This document shows positions 1 to 10,859 of a stretch of 64,000 bases of DNA, piece after piece. Every line of letters begins with the position of its first letter. Within the stretch, counting starts at the first letter, position 1. The stretch is from Castanea sativa (Eukaryota; Streptophyta; Magnoliopsida; Fagales; Fagaceae): assembly GCF_040712315.1 (NCBI RefSeq), contig NC_134023.1, forward strand, positions 66,045,257-66,109,256, given 5' to 3'. The notes under the pieces were generated by a model, which saw only the letters and a list, made by a program, of their open reading frames with translations, searched no databases and had not been told where the DNA came from. A program made the translations under genes and the position numbers.

Positions 1-1
1 A

Positions 2-2581
2 TTGATGAACAAAATGTTCGCGCACCAGATTGGCCGGAACGTCCAGGTCTATGTAGACGACATGCTGGTGAAGAGCGTAAAGGTGTCGGATCATCTGAGG
101 GATCTACAGGAGACTTTCAACACTCTTCGAACGTACAAAATGAAACTGAACCCAAGCAAGTGCGCATTCGGAGTGACCGCTGGAAAGTTCCTAGGATTCA
201 TGGTGTCCCAGCGGGGCATAGAGGTCAACCCCGAGAAAGTGAAAGCGATTATGGGGCTGTCTCCTCCAAGGACAGTGAAGGAAGTGCAAAGTTTGACGGG
301 GAAGATAGCAGCTCTAAACAGGTTTGTATCAAGAGCAACGGACAAATGTCTGCCTTTCTTCAAAACACTAAGAAGATCTTTCGAATGGACGGACGAATGC
401 CAAAAGGCATTTGAGGAGTTAAAAGCATATCTCTCCGCCCCGCCGCTGCTTAGTCCGTCCACACCAGGGGAGGAATTGTTCCTGTACCTTGCCGTCTCGT
501 CAGCAGCCGTAAGTGCGGCTCTCATTAGGGAGGAAGGAAAAATGCAGAAGCCTGTGTACTTTGTAAGCCGAGCGCTAAGGGGTGCAGAGGAGAGATATCC
601 ACGGATAGAGAAAATTTCCTTCGCTCTTATAACCGCGGCACGAAAACTGAAGCCTTATTTTCAAGCACATCCCATAATAGTCCTAACGGACCAGCCCCTG
701 CGAAGGGCAATGAATAATCCTGAAACTTCCGGACGGATGGCTTTATGGGCGATTGAGTTGAGTGAGTATGATATCCGATACCAGCCACGAACAGCAATGA
801 AAGGGCAAATATTGGCAGACTTCATCGCAGAATTCACTACGACTGAGGAGCAGGGGGCAGAAGAGACACCCACATGGAGAATTCACATAGACGGGTCCTC
901 CAATAAGCATGCGGGAGGAGTCGGAGTTGTACTCCACACACCGGAAGGAGATAAGATTGAATGCATGATCCGTCTAGAGTTCCCCACTACGAACAACGAA
1001 GCAGAGTATGAGGCCTTGGTGGCAGGATTGGAACTTGCAATAGCAGCTGGGGCAAGGAAGGCAGTAGTCTACTCCGACTCTCAAGTCGTAGCCAGCCAAG
1101 TTAATGGGAGCTATGATTGCAGGAATGAACGAATGAGAAGGTACCTTGAAGAAGTGAAGGAACTAGCGAGTAACCTCCAATTCACGATAGCTCAGGTCCC
1201 AAGAGAAGAGAATCAAGAGGCGGACCGACTCGCCAAGGCTGCTTCGGCCGAACCCATGACCGCTCTAGAACAGGTATTGTCCTTCGTCCAATACTCATCG
1301 CTACTAGATAACGTTCGGATACAGGAATTAAGCACTCAGGACGATTGGGCGGCTCCGATCGTGGCGTACCTCAAGGACGGGAAGCTGCCAGACAGCAGGC
1401 AAGACGCAAGAAAATTGAAGGTTAAGGCTGCCCGATTCGTACTGATTAAAGGCATCCTCTACAAAAGAGGATTCTCCCGACCGTATCTAAGGTGCCTCGG
1501 CCATGACGAAGCCGACTACGTGATGAGGGAAGTTCACGAGGGAATTTGTGGAAACCACTCGGGATCAAGGTCTCTGGTGCACAAGCTACTCCGAGCGGGG
1601 TACTACTGGCCGACAATGCAGAAGGATGCCCATATGTACGTCAGAGCCTGCGACAAGTGTCAACGGTTTGGCAATCTCATTAGACAGCCGACGGAGGAAC
1701 TCACACCCATGACGGCCCCATGGCCGTTTGCACAATGGGGGTTAGATATCATGGGCCCATTTCCAATAGCAGCAAGGCAACTGAAGTTCTTGGTGGTTGG
1801 CATCGACTACTTCACCAAGTGGGTGGAAGCCGAAGCCCTTGCGACTATCACGGAGAAAAACATTCGCGGCTTTGTATGGAGAAGTATTATTTGCCGATAT
1901 GGGATCCTGAGAGTGCTCGTTTCCGACAATGGAAAGCAATTCGACAACGATGCATTTCGAGACTTCTGCTCTCAGCTGGGAATCAAGAACCACTACTCGT
2001 CGCCCGCACACCCACAGGCCAACGGACAAGTCGAAGTCACGAACCGGTCCTTGCTAAGAATTATCAAGACCCGACTCGAGGGGGCAAAAGGCATATGGCC
2101 AGATGAACTACCAAGTGTGCTATGGGCGTACAGAACAACGGCAAGGACGCCAACAGGAGAGACACCGTTTCGATTGGCGTTTGGTGTTGAGGCCCTCATA
2201 CCGGCAGAAGTGGGGTTGACGAGCTACCGCGTGGAAAGCTATGACGAGAACAAGAATGTTGAAGCATTACGTCTAGAGCTTGACCTTGTCGATGAAGTTA
2301 GGGCAGCAGCAGCCTAGAGATTGGCACGGTACCAAGACATGATGGCGAAACACTACAACTCCAAGGTCCGGCACCGAGACTTCAAGGTTGGAGATCTGGT
2401 GTTACGAAGAGTGCTTTGCGCTACGAAGGATGCATCCCTAGGAAAGCTGGGTCCTAACTGGGAAGGCCCGTACAGAATCATCTCATGGCACAGGAAAGGA
2501 ACGTACTACCTAGAGACGTTAGACGGAAGGAAGTTGGGCCATCCCTGGAACACGGAGCACCTGAAGAAGTACTACCAATAG
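2..2581 (+). pseudogene. Element A pol, C-terminal part (RT end, dual RNase H, integrase), one in-frame stop
   Basis: The reading frame enters the window just before the reverse transcriptase active site (YVDDM at residues 17-21) and runs through the RT thumb, the RT-linked RNase H (FLYLAVSSAAVSAAL to about residue 225), a second RNase H of the RVT_3 type (WRIHIDGSS near residue 290, NNEAEYEAL, YSDSQ), then integrase. Integrase shows the HHCC zinc site (GICGNHSG, CDKCQRF) and the catalytic acidic residues in GLDIMGP, VSDNGKQF and GQVEV. A TAG at 2,315-2,317 interrupts the frame; the same frame continues to the natural stop at 2,579-2,581 with the integrase tail (KVGDLVLRRV, LGPNWEGPYRI). The affected position may once have been a glutamine codon (CAG to TAG). 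Products would act in cytoplasmic reverse transcription and nuclear integration. Confidence 0.92.
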
Positions 2582-2750
2582 TGCAGCAATCAAAAGACGA
2601 TATCTACTGCCTAATTTTTTGTTTAATTTTTAGACAGTCATAGCTTTTACTTTTCTACTCATGTTTTCTTTTCCATTGACAATCTAGTTTGTTAAACTTA
2701 TGAGAGGAATTTTTATTTAGAAAATACGGAATGCATGCTGTTGAAAAACC
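2582..2750 (+). other. Element A untranslated spacer after pol
   Basis: AT-rich untranslated sequence between the pol stop and the tandem array. I see no further coding potential or structure. Confidence 0.6.
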
Positions 2751-3225
2751 TACGAGTCCACAAAGTGGACGGATCATCCAAAGGATGAAAGAACTACGAG
2801 TCCACAAAGTGGACGGATCGTCCAAAAGATGAGAGACCTACGAGTCCACAAAGTGGACGGATCATCCAAAGGATGAAAGAACTACGAGTCCACAAAGTGG
2901 ACGGATCATCCAAAAGATGAGAGACCTACGAGTCCACAAAGTGGACGGATCATCCAAAGGATGAACACCCTACGAGTCCACAAAGTGGACGGATCAATAA
3001 GTCCACAAAGTGGACGGATCATCCAAAGGATGAACACCCTACGAGTCCACAAAGTGGACGGATCATCCAAAGGATGAACAACCTACGAGTCCACAAAGTG
3101 GACGGACCATCCAAAGGATGAACACACTATAAGTCCACAAAGTGGACGGATCATCCAACAAGTCCACAAAGTGGACGGATAAAGAAAAGATAAAAATATA
3201 CAAGTCCACAAAGAGGACGGGTTTT
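2751..3225. repeat. 44-bp tandem array with paired hairpin motifs
   Basis: About twelve copies of a unit that recurs every 44 bp (starts of GTCCAC near 2,756, 2,800, 2,844, 2,888, 2,932, 2,976, 3,045, 3,089, 3,133), with two shortened units near 3,001 and 3,162. Each unit carries two perfect dyads, both with an AAA loop: GTCCACAAAGTGGAC and TCATCCAAAGGATGA. Some copies have the second dyad degraded (CCAAAAGATGA). The array lies between pol and the antisense gene, the same place as the arrays in B and C. Hypervariable tandem repeats between pol and the 3' LTR are known from Ogre/Tat elements. Confidence 0.93.
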
Positions 3226-3469
3226 TTAGAAGGGCAAAAACCATCTGTGGACGGATCCACTGAAGAGCTGAATAAATAAGCAAAAAAGCGAAATTCAATC
3301 AAAATGGACGGATAGTCCAAGACATACTGAAGATATCAAGCAAAGCATAAAATGACGGATCAAAATATTAACGGATTACAAATGATACCGTACAGTTCGA
3401 CAAAAAGGAGTCCGCAAAAGTTTAACAGAATACAGAAAATGAACTTGTTCCTTATAGCTACAAATTAAA
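3226..3469. other. Spacer between tandem array and antisense gene
   Basis: Degenerate remnants of the array (GTCCACAAAGAGGACGG near 3,203, isolated GACGGAT motifs) and AT-rich filler. It would form the 3' UTR of the antisense transcript. No gene seen. Confidence 0.5.
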
Positions 3470-5638
3470 CTAATCTTTAACAATGACGGGTTCCTCAGGA
3501 ACATCAGGCAACGGCTGTACAGACTTAATGACGGTAGTTTCTTCTGTTGCTTTAACAAGCCCGTCGTCATCCGGAACCTCGCCGAAGAGTTCCTCGGTCC
3601 CTTCAGAGTCGACGGTGTGAGCAGGGGTTCGGGCATCAGCGTCTATGGTTATATGAGCTAGGTCCAAGTCAGGGAACGATGCCTTAACCTGACGGAGGCA
3701 ATCATCGAACCCGTCGTTAAAGGAGGAACCCAGCTCCGCCAGAAGTGCGTCGGAATCTCGATATTCCTGGACGGCATCAATTTTCGCCTGCTGAATGTCG
3801 TCGTCATGAGATTTCACTTTCTTCCTTAGCAGCTCCACCTCCTTCTCTAAATTTTCGCGAGCCTGCTCGGAGAGCGTCAGCTTCTTCTCATGACGGACCC
3901 TCCACAATTTCAACTCGTCCAGCTCTTCCGCCGTCGCCTTTGCCTTAGCACGAACTCACTCGAGGGCTCTTTCCTGAGCAAGGCAACGGTCTGACAAGCC
4001 CTTGGCCATTAACACACCCTGTGACGGTTCGACTAGAAATCAGTTCATGATGGCAAAAAACTAAACAAAGTTATGGGCTTATGACGGAAGCTAACCTGGG
4101 CTAAGCTATACAGACAAGAGTCCCCCATGGTCTCGGTGGCATGGTTCCCCAAGTCCTCATAATCGTCGTCGGTGATGATGGAACCTATACGACGGAGAGC
4201 GTATTGGGGGTCTTCACGAAGCAGGACGGGGGGTTTCTCCTTCGCGGGGTTCGGGTTGGTCATTAAACCCTTCCCCTTGCCGATTCCAAGCTTAGGGGCT
4301 GGTTTCGCCATGCCGGACCCCTGACCGGCAGGTAGACCCGTCACAAGCTTTTGCTTCTTCGAATGACGGTCCAACCTCTCGACGGATGGCCTTTTAAGTG
4401 CTGGCTGTGACGGATCTGCCTTTGGAGCATCGCTCACCTTCTTCTTCTTGGCTGCTTGTTTGATGAGCGCCCGTCTCCTAGCATCGTCCATTTCTGCAAA
4501 GGAAGACGGTCAATAAAAAGCAACATAAGGACAGACTATCGACGGAAGGATTCCAGCACTTACGTTTGCGTACACCTGTGTCGTATCTCCTGGCGACGGG
4601 TGTGGGTTCAGGACTTTCACAGTACCAATGCAACGTGTCCAAGGTGACGAGCTTCGACCAGGTCCGTTCAGACAACTTCGTCTTTTGGAAAATTTTCTCT
4701 AAGAAACCAAACTGTTCGGTCGAGATAGGTGGACGGTCCCTTGCTATAAAAAAAAAATAAAAATAAAAAAAAAGGTAAGAGAAAATTCATGAAATAAATG
4801 ACGGTTAATGAATAGACGGGCTCGTACCAGACGGGGGCATTATACCCCACGTTTTATCAACCGGCATGTAGTCGTCGTCGCCTGGACGACACATCCAGTT
4901 ATCCCCTCGAAGGAAGAAGTAACGACCCTTCCAATTACGGTTGGAATCTGGGGTCTCGGATACTAGCCTGAGTACCGGACTCCTCGGTACAAAGTTGTAC
5001 ATCCCTTTGGACTTTGTGATTTCGGACGGACGGTAACAATGAAAAAATTCTTCCACTGTTAACCGTCTGGCTCCGTCAGACATGACGCCATATAGTACCT
5101 CGACGCTCAGGAATACCCTCCATGCGTTCGGAGATATCTGGGTGACGGCTAGACCTAGGTACTGGAGGAGACGACGGTGCAATGCACTTAAGGGGAATCG
5201 GAGACTCGCTTTTAGCATTTGCTCATAGACACCAACGTCTTCGAGGCCGCGGTAATAACACTTTTCTGATTTGAATGGTAGACGGATGGATATGGTGTCG
5301 GGTATTTGATACTTTTGCCTCAGCGTGTTGAAGTGCGCTGGCTTAATAGTTGACACGAAGTCATTCACCATCCACAAAGGCAGCAGGACGAACTCCCTGA
5401 AGCCGTCAGGTCCAATGACGAATTGAATAGGAGGGTCGACACCGTCTAGGTTATCGGACGAATCATACTCTGACCCATTTCCATCCTGCCCTTCGTCTTC
5501 CTCATGGGAAGGAGAGCTTGATGACGGTTCCCTCCCCTCGCTGGAGGTGTCCTGGTCTGCTTGACCTGACGGAAACACCTCTTCGTAACCCGCTCCCTCG
5601 CGGGCACAAGATTGACTACTCGACGCCTCACTAGACAT
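3470..5638 (-). CDS. Antisense ORF of element A, four exons, Transposase_28-like N-terminus and coiled-coil C-terminus
   Basis: Runs against pol. ATG at 5,638. Predicted exons are 5,638-4,828, 4,743-4,564, 4,493-4,096 and 4,018-3,470; all three introns (84, 70 and 77 bp) have GT...AG ends and every junction keeps the frame, giving about 645 codons. The only break is a TGA at 3,958-3,956. The N-terminus is acidic and Ser-rich (residues 1-65). Then follows a globular part with LQYLGLAVTQISPNAWRVF, which resembles the domain called 'putative gypsy type transposon' (Transposase_28, PF04195, recalled, not searched). The middle is basic (KQAAKKKK, KPAPKLGIGKGKG; possible nuclear signals) and the C-terminus is a heptad-rich coiled coil (ENLEKEVELLRKKVK). 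Extra ORFs in this position and orientation are known from Tat-type elements, but their function is unknown. Confidence 0.8.
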
Positions 5639-6088
5639 CTGACACCTACATGCGACGGGTAAAGGAAACCTAAGGCTCTAGATTTATACCGACGACGGGA
5701 CTAACAAGAAAAATAAGGAATGAAACGCCGTATAAATAGCTTACAAGCAGACGGTGAGAAAAACTTACAAGTAGACGGCGAGACGCGCACGACGGAGAAA
5801 GTTGTCACCACGTTGTTTCTCGGCTTCCAAAGAAGACGGTTGCTCTCTGAGAAGAGGTGACGGTTGCGCTCTGATCAGAAAGTTCTCTAAAAAGTGTAAA
5901 AATGAATACGGTGGGTGATATATATATAAGGGGAACGGCGCGATAAACGAAGCGACGCCTCGATTCCAGCAAACGACCAGTAACATCTCCCCACGTGTCC
6001 CTGAGCATTTATGACAGCTTCCAGCCTGTCCGTCAGAGACTATAACTGTCATTCCGAGAAACCGCTTCGTAGAGATGACGGTATCACG
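5639..6088 (-). other. Leader/promoter region of the antisense gene in element A
   Basis: Noncoding sequence between the antisense ATG and the polypurine tract, dense in GACGG. The part from about 5,930 to 6,103 is clearly related to 13,641-13,833 in element D (shared GGGAACG.CGCG and CCACGTGTC motifs). Confidence 0.6.
5917..5929 (-). promoter_or_regulatory. Candidate TATA box for the antisense gene
   Basis: An alternating TATATATATA tract about 280 bp before the antisense ATG. The equivalent position in element D (13,631-13,638) reads TATATAAA on the minus strand, followed on both elements by the same CG-rich motif. Conservation at a fixed place supports a promoter element; transcription is not shown. 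Confidence 0.4.
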
Positions 6089-6103
6089 GAATGAGGGGGC
6101 ATC
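6089..6103 (+). other. Polypurine tract of element A
   Basis: GAATGAGGGGGCATC directly precedes the TG of the 3' LTR. Element D has the matching GAGTGAGGGGGCAAC before its right LTR. It would prime plus-strand DNA synthesis. Confidence 0.75.
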
Positions 6104-6656
6104 TGATGTGGGTAAAACTAACATGACGGTCTGGCTGGTATGATTAAATTAAGGTGACGGGTAATATGGCTTAGAGAGGACGGATCGGTGGTAGACGGAC
6201 GGAAAGAATTTATACATCGCTCTCCAGGCCCCCTCAAACCACGCTGTGAGATTAGGGCTGACATGGCCTTGAGTGTGATTCACGTAAACGTAAAAACGAA
6301 GAATTCTTGCGCTACACATTAGCCTTAATCAAAGGAATTTTATAAGGAAAGGAATTCTTGAAGGTACGAGAATGGAAAGAGTTTTGGTCATGAAAGGAAA
6401 GAGCTTGGTAATCAAGGAAGAAAGGGCCGACTCTACGCCTCTATAAATACATCCAAAACCCCCATGACTAAAGGTACGCACATTTGACTCAACTCTAACA
6501 CTTTAGGGTTGAGAAGAAATTCTAACTTGACCTTCAGAGGGTTTTTGGCCGGCACCACACCGGTGCTCTCTTTTAGGTCTCTTTATTTTCTTTTTGCAGG
6601 TTTGATTCGAGTTGGAGAGTGCTTGCAATTTACTGGTGATATCTTCAACCTCATCA
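6104..6656 (+). repeat. 3' LTR of element A (553 bp, TG...CA)
   Basis: Starts TGATGTGGG right after the polypurine tract and ends CATCA. It shares landmarks with the element D LTR: a TATA box, AAGGTACGCACA, and a TTTGGCCGG...CCGGTGC stretch. The right boundary is confirmed independently, because the inverted copy of the flanking host sequence (ending 13,262) stops matching exactly at 6,657. Confidence 0.88.
6441..6449 (+). promoter_or_regulatory. TATA box in element A LTR
   Basis: CTATAAATA in the 3' half of the LTR U3 region, the usual place for the LTR promoter. Confidence 0.6.
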
Positions 6657-7199
6657 GCTTCCATGTCATAGACTAGAGAGAAAAGGTGAAGCTTCTGTGG
6701 CTTGTAACTTGAGATTACAATGAGCCCAGAGGGCTGCAAGGAGCTCCTTTGTGTTTGCTATGTCTCATGGAAGATGGGATCACCATCACCTTGACAAGCT
6801 AGATAGCGATGATGATAAGCCATTTTACCCACAAGTATGCATTAGGTTTGATGATCATTCAAAGTAAATCATGTTTGATCCATAGAATTCCAAGAGGCAA
6901 CATAAGGCCATGCCTTGCATAATGGCTAAGAATTAGTTTTGCTAAATGAGTTATGGCTGTCATGAGAATTTTGTATAACACAGTAGTCCTCAATGGCTTG
7001 ATAAAATATCATTTCAAGGAGTAAGTAAATTGTATACCACACATATATGGTTAGTAGATGAATCTAGGTCTTCATGAAAGATACTGGGGGTAAACTAAAT
7101 TAGCCCCCTAGTAATTACCTAGAATCAATTTGTTCAATAAAGTATTTATTTTTAAAAAGCCTCCATGGGACTGCCAAAAGCAAGTTTAAAAGACAAGAC
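6657..7199. repeat. Inverted repeat, left arm (host sequence between elements A and D)
   Basis: Reverse complement of 12,722-13,262 at roughly 96-97% by eye. The arm begins at the first base after the A LTR and ends at the last base before the D LTR. Contains fragments that read open for 40-60 codons on either strand but no recognisable gene. Confidence 0.9.
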
Positions 7200-7744
7200 T
7201 GAAGAGGGTAAAATTAGGGATGATGGATCCATTTAAATAAACTTGACAATGCTAGATCAGTGGGCTGATAGTGGATGGATCCAAAATGCACGGACAAATA
7301 GTGGACGGATCTAAAGGCCACGTGGCATCCACCTGGTTTTAGTGATCTCCAAGGAATCCTAAATGGAAACAACTTGCGTCTCACGATTAGCCCTAGCCTA
7401 TAGAGTCCCAATACAAATAGAATCCTAACATAAGGAGGATCTCATAATATCTACCCATTAATGATGATCTTCTCCATAAGGAAATGTCTTGCTACACAAG
7501 AAACGGTGGTTGGTTCTACACTACTATAAAAACCCAAAGGCCCTCAGAAAATAAGGTACGCACAATTTTTCTAAAGCTCATACTCTCTAGCATTGTTGGA
7601 GCTCTCTTCTGACTTAACCTTCGGAGGGTCTTTGGCCGGTACCCCACCGGTGCCCTTTGATTGGTTCTTCTCTTTTGTCCTTCAGCTGCACCCATTGACG
7701 CATGTGTGGACGATCAACTCACTGACGATTTTTGTACATCATCA
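7200..7744 (+). repeat. 5' LTR of element D (545 bp)
   Basis: TGAAGAGG...CATCA, followed two bases later by the primer binding site. TATA box TATAAAAA at about 7,525-7,532. Differs from the right LTR at about 12 positions in 545 by hand alignment, mostly transitions. Confidence 0.9.
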
Positions 7745-7746
7745 GT

Positions 7747-7763
7747 TGGCGCCGTCTGTGGGA
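7747..7763 (+). other. Primer binding site of element D
   Basis: TGGCGCCGTCTGTGGGA, identical to the site after the element C LTR, with the same two-base gap after the LTR. Complementary to a tRNA 3' end carrying CCA; the tRNA identity was not determined. Confidence 0.8.
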
Positions 7764-7949
7764 AGATTAGTGATCAGACATATCACCGCTCCTAAGACAA
7801 AGAGTTGCATGGTCCAGACTGTCAATGGCTACCATCAACCAAGAGACCGAGAACCTGCCCAACGTCTTGGAAAGTTGCTGGAGCAAAAGTTGGGCCAGTG
7901 GAACGAATAGTATTTGAACCATCAAAATGATGAATAGGGCAGCAGCCCA

Positions 7950-8580
7950 ATGGAAGGTTTGAACGGACGGATCATCCAACAGACATGTTGGAGGGATCGA
8001 GGTAGTCCTACAATCTTTTGAAGAGGACATCATAAAGTGCACCATCCGACTTCGGTTCCTAACGGCCAATAATGAAGCTAAGTACGAAGTTATACTAAGA
8101 GGACTATCAACGAAGACTACAAAACCAAAGGAGAGCGAATGAAGTACCTTAGCATTGTCAAGAGACGGACAGATAAAAATATTGCAGTAGAGTTTGTACA
8201 AGTACCAAGGGAAGAAAAGAACATGTTGATCAATTGGCCAAGGGTGTTTCTACCGAACACATGGTTATTGGTCATCACTAAGGAACTGGAAATACAAGTG
8301 ATACCAGCAGGTATTAGTTGCATGAGTCCAATCACCTTCTACCTTAAGAAGGGGATGCTTCTAGAGGACTACAACACGTCCTGAAGGTTGAAAGTTCGGG
8401 CATCACGTGTCCCGGGGGCAGTGTATTAGTGGCCTACCGTGTAGAAGGATGCCCAATCCTACGTAAAAGCATACGATAAATGCCAACGCTTTGGCTAAAC
8501 ACTACAAAAGGAAGCCGATGGGAACCTAATCCTCATCCCAATGGGTTGGATCGACAACCAAGGGGACCGACGGTCAAGGA
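7950..8580 (+). pseudogene. Element D pol remnants (second RNase H and integrase zinc site)
   Basis: Frames shift repeatedly. About 7,990-8,105 reads GGIEVVLQSFEED...NNEAKYEVILRGL, matching the second RNase H of element A. About 8,190-8,230 reads VEFVQVPREEKN, matching its IAQVPREEN segment. About 8,460-8,500 reads YDKCQRFG, the second half of the integrase zinc site. No gag, protease or RT was found between the primer site and these scraps. Confidence 0.8.
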
Positions 8581-8599
8581 TGCCTACGGGCACATGATC

Positions 8600-10175
8600 C
8601 TCATCCAAAATTAAAGTCCTACCTACTGGTGGAAGGATGAACCAAGTCACCCACAAGTGCCTAGGTCAAAATTCTAAGTCTTCCTACCTACGGGTGGACG
8701 GATGAACCATGTCACCTATAAGTGCCTTGGTCAAAATTCTAAGTCTTCCTACCTATGGGTGGAAGGACGAACCAAGCCACCCACGAGTGCCTTGGACAAT
8801 CCAAGTCTTTCTACCTACGGGTGGACGGACGAACCAAGTCACCCACAAGTGCCTTGGTCAAAATTTTAAGTCTTCCTACCTACTGGTGGAAGGACAAACC
8901 AAGCCACTCATGAATGCCTTAGACAAAATTCCAAGTCTTCCTACCTACGGGTGGACGGACAAACCAAGTCACCCACAAGTGCCTTGGTCAAAATTCCAAG
9001 TCTTCCTACCTACGGGTGGACGGACGAACCAAGTCACCTATAATTGCCTTGGTCAAAATGCTAAGTCTTCCTACCTACTAGTGGAAGGACGAACCAAGCC
9101 ACTCATGAGTGCCTTAGACAAAATTCCAACTCTTCCTACCTACTGGTGGATGGACGAAGCCAGTGACCCACAAGTGCCTTGGTCAAAATTTTAAGTCTTC
9201 CTACCTACGGGTGGACGGACGAACCAAGTCACCTATAATTGCCTTGGTCAAAATGCTAAGTCTTCCTACCTACTGGTGGAAGGACGAACCAAGCCACTCA
9301 CGAGTGCCTTCGACAAAATTCCAAGTCTTCCTACCTACGAGTGGACGGACGAACCAAGTCACCCACAAGTGCCTTGGTCAAAATTCCAAGTCTTCCTACC
9401 TACGAGTGGACGGATGAACCAAGTCACCTATAAGTGCCTTAGTCAAAATGCTAAGTCTTCCTACCTACTGGTGGAAGGACAAACCAAGCCACTCACGAGT
9501 GCCTTGGACAAAATTTCAAGTCTTCCTACCTACGGATGGATGGACGAACCAAGTCACCACAAGTGCCTTGGTCAAAATTCTAAGTCTTCCTTCCTACGGG
9601 TGGACGAACGAACCAAGTCACCTATAAGTGCCTTGGTCAAAATGCTAAGTCTTCCTACCTACTGGTGGAAGGACAAACCAAGCCATTCACAAATGCCTTA
9701 GACAAAATTTCAAGTCTTCTTACCTACGGGTGGACGGACGAACCAAGTCACCCACAAGTGCCTTGGTCAAAATTCTAAATCTTCCCACATACGGGTGGAC
9801 GGATGGACAAACCAAGTCACCTATAAGTGCCTTGGTCAAAATGCTAAGTCTTCCTAGCTACTGGTGGAAGGACAAACCAAGCCACTCAAGAGTGCCTTGG
9901 ACAAAATTTAAGTCTTCCTACCTACGAGTGGGGTGGACGGACGAACCAAGCCACTCACAAGTGCCTTGGACAAAATCCTAAGTCTTCCTGCCTCTGGGTG
10001 GACGGACGAACCAAGTCACTTACAAGTGCCTTGGACAAAAGTCTAAATCTTCCTGCCTACTGGAGGACGGACAAACCAAGCCCTTCACAAGTGGCTTGGT
10101 AAAAATTTAAAAAAAAAAAAAGAAAAAAAAAAGGATTTCTTACCTACGGGTGGACGGACGAACCAATCCACTATC
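8600..10175. repeat. 65-bp tandem array, about 23 copies, two alternating unit types
   Basis: Anchor GTCTTCCTACCTAC recurs every 65 bp (8,678, 8,743, 8,805, 8,870, 8,935 and on). Type a has GGGTGGACGGACGAACCAAG; type b has GGTGGAAGGAC(A/G)AACCAAG. Type b contains the perfect palindrome CACTCATGAGTG inside a larger CCAAG...CTTGG dyad. The two types often alternate, giving a higher-order period near 130 bp. ORFs through the array are by-products. Confidence 0.93.
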
Positions 10176-10309
10176 AAATACCTTGGTAAAAGATCCAAAT
10201 ATTTCTACCTATAGGGTGATGAATGATCCGGGTGATGAACGATCCAAGTGATCCTCCAAAGATGGTTGACTCAAATAAAAACCATCCAACCAAGTCACCA
10301 AAGTGACAA

Positions 10310-10720
10310 ACGACCCTCCTAAAATTTACTAAGTCCATAGAATGGGCGGATACAAACTATTATCCAAAAAATTTACTAAGTCCATAGAATGGGCGGATAC
10401 AAACTATTATCCAAATAATTTACTAAATCCATAGAATGGATGGATACAAACTAGCATCCAATATTTACTAAGCCCATAGAACGGACAAATACAAACTAGT
10501 ATCAAAAATTTATAAAATCCACAAAGTGGACGGCTGCCAACCCATGTTATAAGTCCACAAGATGGACGGATATATAAACTAAGTCCACAAAATGAACAGT
10601 TGTGTCAAAAGGCATCCAAGTTTGTCCACAGGATGGACGGATACATTAACTAAGTCCACATGGTGGACGGATGAAAGAGATATAATAAAGTACATCTAAC
10701 CCACTAGTGGACGGATACAC
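10310..10720. repeat. Second repeat zone of element D
   Basis: Units of about 48 bp (CTAAGTCCATAGAATGGGCGG followed by ATACAAACTA) grade into the GTCCACAAAGTGGAC hairpin motif seen in the element A array. This ties A and D to one family. Confidence 0.75.
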
Positions 10721-10859
10721 TGGAAAAAGGCATCCACATTAACATCGTTGCTTGTTACACTTAAACATGCTATCTGACTAGTTTGGCTTCATAGAAACTA
10801 CGCACGCTTGATGCTCTTTAGATGACGGGTGAGATTAGTTGGTATAAAAAAAGTAACGT

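Larger units (their letters stand above)
1..6656 (+). mobile_element. Element A: Tat-type Ty3/gypsy LTR retrotransposon, 5' part outside window
   Basis: The window opens inside pol. In order the element shows the end of reverse transcriptase, RNase H, a second RNase H, integrase, a 44-bp tandem array, an antisense spliced gene, a polypurine tract and a 3' LTR ending in CA at 6,656. The second RNase H after the usual one is a mark of the Tat lineage. The five bases after the LTR (GCTTC) should be the target duplication; the partner copy lies left of the window. The pol frame has one internal stop and the antisense gene has one, so this copy is probably dead but not old. Confidence 0.9.

Noticed and set aside
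91..525. 144-codon minus-strand frame
   Set aside because: Shadow of the element A pol frame; no recognisable content.
2751..3225. CRISPR-like array (short palindromic repeats at regular spacing)
   Set aside because: The 'spacers' are themselves repeated, there are no cas genes, and the context is a plant retrotransposon.
7214..7411. 65-codon frame repeated at 13,848-14,045
   Set aside because: Same reason: it is inside the two LTRs of element D.
8709..9981. Series of open reading frames of 80-160 codons
   Set aside because: They run through the 65-bp tandem array; the period is not a multiple of three and all frames look alike in content.
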